Assembly (NCBI GenBank): GCA_018668795.1
Contig: JABJBD010000244.1
Coordinates: forward strand, 1 to 28,575
Direction: 5' to 3'
DNA from: Candidatus Puniceispirillum sp.
GTDB taxonomy: Bacteria > Pseudomonadota > Alphaproteobacteria > Puniceispirillales > Puniceispirillaceae
DNA length: 28,575 nucleotides
Shown in pieces: positions 24,171-28,575 of this stretch. Every line of letters begins with the position of its first letter. Within the stretch, counting starts at the first letter, position 1. Made by a program: the position numbers and the translations under genes. The notes under the pieces are model-generated. The model had not been told where the DNA came from, made no database searches, and worked only from the letters and a program-made list of their open reading frames with translations.

Positions 24171-25200
24171 AAAAATAGGTTTCGGGAATGTTGTCCGAGG
24201 TGAAAATCTGGAAATCAACCAGCTCATTAATGCTTTCGGACGCCATGCCATGATGCGCCGATATGATTTCAATAGCGCGCAGAACCTGACGTGCGGGGTT
24301 CGAATCAATCACGATGTCGATCAACCCTGATCGTAGATGTGTGATTGTTTGACTATCAAGATCATGGACGATTTTAACAAAATCAAAGCGCTGTTTTTCG
24401 CCCTGCGTGCTTTTGATCAGCATTTCCAGCATATCGTCATTGGTTGTCGAATAAAGCGCTCTGATATTTGTATTTTGCAGCACTGTATTACGTATTTTCG
24501 ATAAGGTGTGATCAAGTATCGGTTCACGCTTGATGATGACCAATTGATTCTGTTTATCCATAGCATTGAAAAATTCAGTAAATCCGCCAAACCGGTCTTG
24601 CAATGACTGGGCGTGTTTTTCAGGTGCGATGACCAATACTTGTCCACCGCCGCGACAAATGGCTTCGCAAAGTTTTGCTGCTGACTGGCCAGCGCCAATG
24701 TCATTGATACCAACATGCGAATGCCGGTTGCTGTGCAGAATATCGGTGCTGATGGTCAAGACAGGTACAATGCCTGCCAATGCGTCAATTTGCGTGGCAA
24801 TATCGGGATGGTTGTTGCCATATATAATTATACCATCTCGATAACCAGCGATATCGCGCAGATGCGCCGCCAGCTTGTCGGGTGCATCATCCTCAATATG
24901 TGTGCGATAGACAGTAACCGGAATGTTCGCAAAGCTGGTTGCCATCTGAAAGGCTTTGGCCAGCCGATCATAATAAGCAGAATGTTTACGTGCCAAGACC
25001 GCCTCAATGCGCAAAGTCCGTTGATCAATTTCGGGCAAAACACGCCGTGTTCCCAGCGTTCGTGCACTATCTAATACTTTTTTCATGGTTTTGAGGCTGA
25101 CGCCGCCGCGTTCATTCAAAACGCGGTCAACCGTTGCGGTGCCAACACCAGCGTGACGGGCAATATCTTCGAAACGGTTGTTTTTAGATTTTGGTTCCAT
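24169..25200 (-). CDS. LacI-family transcriptional regulator
   Basis: A 343-residue regulator. The N-terminal helix-turn-helix FEDIARHAGVGTATVDRVLNERGGVSLKTMKKVL is followed by a periplasmic-binding-protein-like effector domain (GIIIYGNNHPDIATQID, LTISTDILHSNRHSHVGINDIGAGQSAAKL). The hinge helix region is not the standard form, and the effector domain resembles sugar-binding types. The start is set at ATG 25200, since HTH proteins of this family begin a few residues before the first helix; longer in-frame ATGs exist at 25212 and 25236. It lies upstream of the ten-gene cluster in the same orientation, separated by the tandem repeat and palindrome, and is the obvious candidate regulator. Its stop lies inside the third, partial repeat copy. 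Confidence 0.88.
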   Translation of the reverse strand: MEPKSKNNRFEDIARHAGVGTATVDRVLNERGGVSLKTMKKVLDSARTLGTRRVLPEIDQRTLRIEAVLARKHSAYYDRLAKAFQMATSFANIPVTVYRTHIEDDAPDKLAAHLRDIAGYRDGIIIYGNNHPDIATQIDALAGIVPVLTISTDILHSNRHSHVGINDIGAGQSAAKLCEAICRGGGQVLVIAPEKHAQSLQDRFGGFTEFFNAMDKQNQLVIIKREPILDHTLSKIRNTVLQNTNIRALYSTTNDDMLEMLIKSTQGEKQRFDFVKIVHDLDSQTITHLRSGLIDIVIDSNPARQVLRAIEIISAHHGMASESINELVDFQIFTSDNIPETYF

Positions 25201-25345
25201 ACAACTGATCATTACCAATAGCTTGATCAAAAACAATCATTTTATGTCAGGCTTTGATCTGAATGAACTTCAACACTTGGCTTTTACCGATATGCGCATC
25301 TCAAATATGCCGTCACGTAAGCAGATGAATAAACGGATTGGCGGT

Positions 25346-25369
25346 GGGTGTGAATAACTGTTATCACCC
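25346..25369. promoter_or_regulatory. Compound inverted repeat in the dmdA-like gene's upstream region
   Basis: GGGTG (25346-25350) pairs with CACCC (25365-25369); inside it ATAAC pairs with GTTAT around a single T. The left side has a three-base bulge (TGA). It lies about 145 bases upstream of the start codon, suitable for an operator or a distal hairpin. Confidence 0.4.
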
Positions 25370-25440
25370 TACATTTTGAAATGAAATAGGACGCCCGTAA
25401 GCTATTTATACCTGATGGTGGCGTATATCACATCAAAAGG

Positions 25441-25465
25441 CATACCATCTTTAAAAAACGGTATG
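25441..25465. promoter_or_regulatory. Inverted repeat CATACC-N13-GGTATG
   Basis: Six-base perfect arms at 25441-25446 and 25460-25465 around an A-rich spacer, 49 bases upstream of the dmdA-like start. The position overlaps where the promoter should be, so it may be a regulator site. The arms are short. Confidence 0.35.
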
Positions 25466-25513
25466 ATGAATTTATTGTGACCTTTATGTAGACTGTGACA
25501 AGGACGGCAAGCC

Positions 25514-26668
25514 ATGGCGAAAAATACCCAAAATACTGACGCAGTAGGATTTGGTACCCAGATCCGCAAATCACCTTATTTTGATGCAACAATGCGGTGG
25601 GGCGCGGCGGGCTTTTCGGTTTATAACCATATGTATATACCGCGTGATTTTGGCGATCCGGTGCAGAATTTCTGGAACCTGGTCAATGACGCGATCCTTT
25701 GTGATGTTGCGGTTGAACGCCAGGTTGAAATCACCGGGCCGGATGCGGCGCGCTTTGTCCAATTGTTGAGCCCGCGTGATATATCTAAATGCGCTGTTGG
25801 CCAATGCAAATATGTGATCCTGACCAATGATAAAGGTGGCGTCCTGAATGATCCGGTGATGTTACGACTTGGCGAAAATCATTTCTGGTTTTCACTGGCT
25901 GATAGCGACATTCTGTTCTGGGCACAGGGCGTTGCGGTCAATGCCAACATGGATGTGACGATCACCGAGCCAGATGTGTCCCCGCTTCAGTTGCAGGGGC
26001 CAAAGTCTGGCGAAATTGCCCATGCTTTGTTTGGTGATGCGGTTGCTGATTTACGCTATTACTGGCTGACCGAGCTTGAATTTGAGGGCATTCCGCTGGT
26101 GGTATCGCGAACCGGATGGTCAAGCGAACTTGGCTATGAAATTTATCTGCGTGATGGCTCAAAAGGCGACCAGCTATGGGAAGCGATCATGCAGGCTGGC
26201 GCGCCGTTTGGTCTGAAGCCAGGTCATACATCGTCAATTCGCCGGATCGAGGGTGGCATGTTGTCCTATCATGCCGATATGGACATCGATACCAATCCAT
26301 TTGAACTGGGTCTTGATCGTTTGATTGATTTGGATATGGACGCAGATTTTATTGGCAAGACGGCATTAACAACAATTCGCCAGCAAGGCGTTACCCGCAA
26401 GCAGGTAGGTCTGATCATTGATGGTGCGCCTTTTGCGGCCTCAAATACAACCTTTTGGCCAGTTGAAAGCGATGGGCAGGTGATCGGCAAGGTTACCTCG
26501 GCTATCTATTCACCTCGATTGGATCAGAATATAGCTCTGGCGATGCTGGATAGTGCGTATGCTGATAACGGCACCCGCGCTTTTGCTGAAACATCAGTTG
26601 GCCGTTTGCCCGTTACGGTTGTGCCGAAACCGTTTTACGATCCAAAAAAACAACTGGCGTCATCCTAG
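25514..26668 (+). CDS. dmdA: DmdA-like tetrahydrofolate-dependent demethylase (GcvT fold)
   Basis: A 384-residue member of the GcvT/aminomethyltransferase superfamily. It resembles dimethylsulfoniopropionate demethylase DmdA of marine bacteria more than glycine-cleavage T protein: SVYNHMYIPRDFG, DVAVERQVEITGPDAARFVQLLSPRDISK, NDPVMLRLGENHFWFSLADSDILFWAQG, LQGPKSG, SRTGWSSELGYEIYLRDG, RRIEGGMLSYHADMDIDTNPFELGLDRLID and YSPRLDQNIALAMLD all follow the DmdA pattern I know from Pelagibacter. DmdA passes a methyl group from DMSP to tetrahydrofolate, leaving methylmercaptopropionate. DmdA-like non-demethylases exist, so the substrate is likely but not certain. No dmdB, dmdC or dmdD follows. A crotonase-family gene is 67 bases downstream. 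Confidence 0.72.
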   Translation: MAKNTQNTDAVGFGTQIRKSPYFDATMRWGAAGFSVYNHMYIPRDFGDPVQNFWNLVNDAILCDVAVERQVEITGPDAARFVQLLSPRDISKCAVGQCKYVILTNDKGGVLNDPVMLRLGENHFWFSLADSDILFWAQGVAVNANMDVTITEPDVSPLQLQGPKSGEIAHALFGDAVADLRYYWLTELEFEGIPLVVSRTGWSSELGYEIYLRDGSKGDQLWEAIMQAGAPFGLKPGHTSSIRRIEGGMLSYHADMDIDTNPFELGLDRLIDLDMDADFIGKTALTTIRQQGVTRKQVGLIIDGAPFAASNTTFWPVESDGQVIGKVTSAIYSPRLDQNIALAMLDSAYADNGTRAFAETSVGRLPVTVVPKPFYDPKKQLASS

Positions 26669-26735
26669 GGCTTGGATATGATGTTTGAATGTTGTGCGCT
26701 ATTATGCATGGCGTCACCAAATAGGGGGCAATGAC

Positions 26736-27545
26736 ATGATAGATGCTGGCAAGGATGAAATTCTGTTATCCGAACTGTCCGATACAGGAGTGCTACGTCT
26801 TACACTGAATGATTCGGCGCGCCGTAATGCTTTGTCTGAAAAAATGCTGGCTACTATTCAGTCCACGCTGGATGCGGCGGCAGTAAATCCGTCAATACGC
26901 GTGATTGTGCTGGCATCGAATGGTCCTGCCTTTTGCGCTGGACATGATCTGAAAGAGCTGACTGCTGGGCGGGCGGCCGCTGATGGCGGTAAAGCTTATT
27001 TTGCCTCTATTATGACGCAATGCTCGACGATGATGCAGACGATCGTGCGTCATCCAAAGCCGGTGATTGCCGAAGTGCGGGGTATCGCGACCGCTGCCGG
27101 ATGCCAGCTTGTTGCTAGTTGTGATCTGGCCTATGCTGCCGCCGATGCAAAATTTAGCACCCCCGGTGTCAATATCGGCCTGTTCTGTTCGACACCAATG
27201 GTGGCCTTGTCGCGGAATGTTGCCCCAAAATTTGCTATGGAAATGTTGCTGACGGGCGAAATGCATAGTGCCGCCCGCGCTGCCGAAATCGGTCTGTTAA
27301 ATGCGGCGGTTGCCGAAGATAAATTGACCGAAGCCGTGATGGCAGTTGCAACAAAAATTGCTGGCAAATCAAGCATGACGTTGGAAACTGGCAAGCGCGC
27401 CTTTTATGAGCAGGCAGAAATGACGTTGTCAGACGCCTATGATTATGCCGCTGGTGTCATGGTTGATAACATGCTCAAGCGGGATGCCGAAGAAGGCGTT
27501 AATGCCTTTCTGGAAAAGCGCCATGCTGTCTGGAATGACAAGTAG
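26736..27545 (+). CDS. Crotonase-fold protein, ECHDC3-like, without catalytic glutamates
   Basis: A 269-residue enoyl-CoA hydratase/isomerase-family protein. CoA-binding and oxyanion-hole elements are present (AFCAGHDLKEL and GIATAAGCQLVASCDLAYA). Where active hydratases have two catalytic Glu, it reads Gln124 (AGCQLV) and Gly144 (TPGVNIG). Together with CSTPMVALSRNVAPKFAMEMLLTGE this is the pattern of ECHDC3-type proteins, whose chemistry is poorly defined. It is therefore unlikely to be methylthioacryloyl-CoA hydratase DmdD in spite of its neighbour. The ATG at 26736 follows AGGGGG at good spacing; an upstream extension to 26685 lacks a ribosome site. Confidence 0.85.
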   Translation: MIDAGKDEILLSELSDTGVLRLTLNDSARRNALSEKMLATIQSTLDAAAVNPSIRVIVLASNGPAFCAGHDLKELTAGRAAADGGKAYFASIMTQCSTMMQTIVRHPKPVIAEVRGIATAAGCQLVASCDLAYAAADAKFSTPGVNIGLFCSTPMVALSRNVAPKFAMEMLLTGEMHSAARAAEIGLLNAAVAEDKLTEAVMAVATKIAGKSSMTLETGKRAFYEQAEMTLSDAYDYAAGVMVDNMLKRDAEEGVNAFLEKRHAVWNDK

Positions 27546-27574
27546 CTATATCATCAGGATAATATCCAATAGGC

Positions 27575-28372
27575 CTACCAATAGCCCTTGATTGCGGTTA
27601 TGCGTGAACCAAAATAGGCAATCCGCGCATCGGCATCATCACCAAGCATGTCAAAGCTGGTTTCCAGTATATCTTCAATGGTAGAAATCATCGGCGCCAT
27701 TTCAAAAAGCCGTTTGGTTTTTGAAATTGGCACATCAATCACCAGATCGGCATAATCGCCATAGGGCGATAATATATCATCGGTAATCGCAACCGTTGGG
27801 ATGTTCAGTGACCGCGCCGCCTGCACAAGACGAACCGTTTCGCTTGAATAGGGGGTTGTCGAAAAGGTAATCAATGTATCGGCAGGCGACATTTGTGCCA
27901 GATCCTGAGCCGAAGCCAGACCCGACTCGGTCATCAAATGAAAATTGTCAAACACCATCCGCCCCATATAACTCATATAGCTTGCAAATGCTTGCGCACT
28001 GCGAAAGCCAGCAATATGTACCCTGCGTGATGTGTGGATACGTGCGGCGACTTTGTAAATTTGTGCTTGTGTCTTGGCACTCCGATGCGTTTTGGGCGTA
28101 TCGCTATTGACGTTATCATCGGCGGCTGATGATTTCGTGGCTGTCGGATATAAATCTGCGCGAACGGCGGTCTGAAACGCGGGATAGCCCGAAAAGCCCC
28201 ATTTGCGTGTCAGGCGAATGATCGACAGTGGCGATACATCGGTCAGGGTAGCAAGATCGCGGATGCTTTGGAACGGAATATCAGCAAGCCCCCGAATAAT
28301 TACCGCGCTTGCTTTTTGAAGGGTACGGCTCAAGCCAGCATGTTGTTGTTTTAGATCGTCATGTAGTCCCAT
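27575..28372 (-). CDS. MurR/RpiR-family transcriptional regulator
   Basis: A 265-residue regulator. The N-terminal HTH_6 domain (about 1-75) contains SIRDLATLTDVSPLSIIRLTRKWGFSGYPAFQ. A C-terminal SIS phosphosugar-binding domain (about 110-240) is seen in RRVHIAGFRSAQAFASYMSY, DTLITFSTTPYSSETVRLVQAAR and IPTVAITDD. A low-complexity linker (TKSSAADDNVNSDTPKTHRS) joins them. RpiR proteins usually sense sugar phosphates, though some respond to other metabolites. It is divergent from the exported-protein gene at 28518, and the shared region holds a perfect palindrome. It is convergent with the crotonase gene, 29 bases away. Confidence 0.9.
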   Translation of the reverse strand: MGLHDDLKQQHAGLSRTLQKASAVIIRGLADIPFQSIRDLATLTDVSPLSIIRLTRKWGFSGYPAFQTAVRADLYPTATKSSAADDNVNSDTPKTHRSAKTQAQIYKVAARIHTSRRVHIAGFRSAQAFASYMSYMGRMVFDNFHLMTESGLASAQDLAQMSPADTLITFSTTPYSSETVRLVQAARSLNIPTVAITDDILSPYGDYADLVIDVPISKTKRLFEMAPMISTIEDILETSFDMLGDDADARIAYFGSRITAIKGYW

Positions 28373-28415
28373 GTGATGATCCTATGCAAGGCTGAGATAT
28401 ACCGCAAGTCTAAAT

Positions 28416-28431
28416 TGTTACAATTGTAACA
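28416..28431. promoter_or_regulatory. Perfect 16-bp palindrome, candidate RpiR operator
   Basis: TGTTACAATTGTAACA is a perfect palindrome with no spacer, 44 bases upstream of the RpiR start codon and 86 bases upstream of the divergent gene. A half-site TGTAAC recurs at 28493-28498, close to the ribosome site of the plus-strand gene. Confidence 0.65.
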
Positions 28432-28517
28432 TATATATTAGAAATATAACAAACGTTTTACATCCTATCCAGATATGCTACCACTAGAAGAGTGTAACCT
28501 TATCTAGGGAGAAGAAC

Positions 28518-28575
28518 ATGGAACTAAGGAAAATTATTGCGGGCGGCCTTGTCGCTTCATTTGCCGGATTTGGCA
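28518..28575 (+). CDS. Start of an exported protein, probably a transport binding protein
   Basis: Only 19 codons lie in the window. MELRKIIAGGLVASFAGFG has the basic start and hydrophobic core of a signal peptide, behind a GGGAGAAG ribosome site. Divergence from an RpiR regulator suggests a TRAP- or ABC-type solute-binding protein, but the family cannot be read from what is visible. Confidence 0.6.
   Translation, partial: MELRKIIAGGLVASFAGFG

Larger units (their letters stand above)
25201..25513. other. Divergent intergenic region, LacI gene to dmdA-like gene
   Basis: These 313 bases hold no credible gene. They must contain promoters for both directions. Two inverted repeats stand out and are listed separately. 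A purine-rich AAGGA at 25500-25504 is the probable ribosome site of the plus-strand gene. No riboswitch structure was recognised. Confidence 0.7.

Noticed and set aside
25514..26668. LigM/DesA-type aromatic O-demethylase, given the lignin-type lig operon nearby
   Set aside because: The protein is 384 residues, much shorter than LigM/DesA, and its motifs follow DmdA rather than LigM.
26736..27545. Methylthioacryloyl-CoA hydratase DmdD
   Set aside because: Both glutamates needed for hydration are replaced (Gln124 and Gly144).

Overview
The window looks like a chromosomal segment of a marine, metabolically versatile alphaproteobacterium. This is an inference from the gene families (MttB-type methyltransferases, a DmdA-like demethylase, a protocatechuate 4,5-cleavage operon, a branched-chain-type ABC importer) and from the moderate base composition. 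A SAR116-like lineage would fit, but no rRNA or marker gene is present to prove it. Coding density is high. I see no tRNA, rRNA, CRISPR array, transposase or phage gene.

Layout. (1) 1-1825, plus strand: the 3' end of one MttB-family methyltransferase gene and a complete second copy; their last ~105 bases are almost identical. (2) 1965-3572: a secreted Sel1-repeat protein facing a class I-type polyphosphate kinase 2. (3) 3717-8998, minus strand: a tightly packed operon ligA-ligB-ligC-ligU-ligI-ligJ for the protocatechuate 4,5-cleavage (meta) pathway, with a divergent LysR-type regulator at 9083-9988. The final aldolase LigK is not in the window. (4) 10011-14912, minus strand: a complete branched-chain amino acid-type ABC importer (livF-H-J-M-G order of transcription) with a strong stem-loop just after the binding-protein gene. 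(5) 15042-23922, minus strand: ten close-packed catabolic genes with overlapping stops and starts. In transcription order they are a FAH-family hydratase, type II dehydroquinase, PanE-like reductase, an SDR lacking its catalytic triad, acyl-CoA dehydrogenase, CoA-transferase, Gfo/Idh/MocA oxidoreductase, MaoC hydratase, a classical SDR and a TIM-barrel isomerase/dehydratase-type protein. A LacI-family regulator (24169-25200) lies upstream, with a 53-bp tandem repeat and a perfect palindrome in the gap. (6) 25514-27545, plus strand: a DmdA-like tetrahydrofolate-dependent demethylase and a crotonase-family protein without the two catalytic glutamates. (7) 27575-28575: an RpiR-family regulator divergent from the start of an exported protein gene, with a perfect 16-bp palindrome between them.

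How the parts may work together. The lig operon takes protocatechuate to 4-carboxy-4-hydroxy-2-oxoadipate. The adjacent ten-gene cluster plus ABC importer looks like an uptake and peripheral pathway for an organic acid handled as a CoA ester. It contains a 3-dehydroquinate dehydratase with all key residues and a TIM-barrel protein of the fold used by 3-dehydroshikimate dehydratases. One coherent but unproven reading is a route from a quinate-like hydroxylated cyclohexane acid to protocatechuate, discharged into the lig operon next door. This is the most promising candidate for an undescribed system here. The mttB and dmdA genes at the two ends point separately to methylated osmolyte and one-carbon metabolism.
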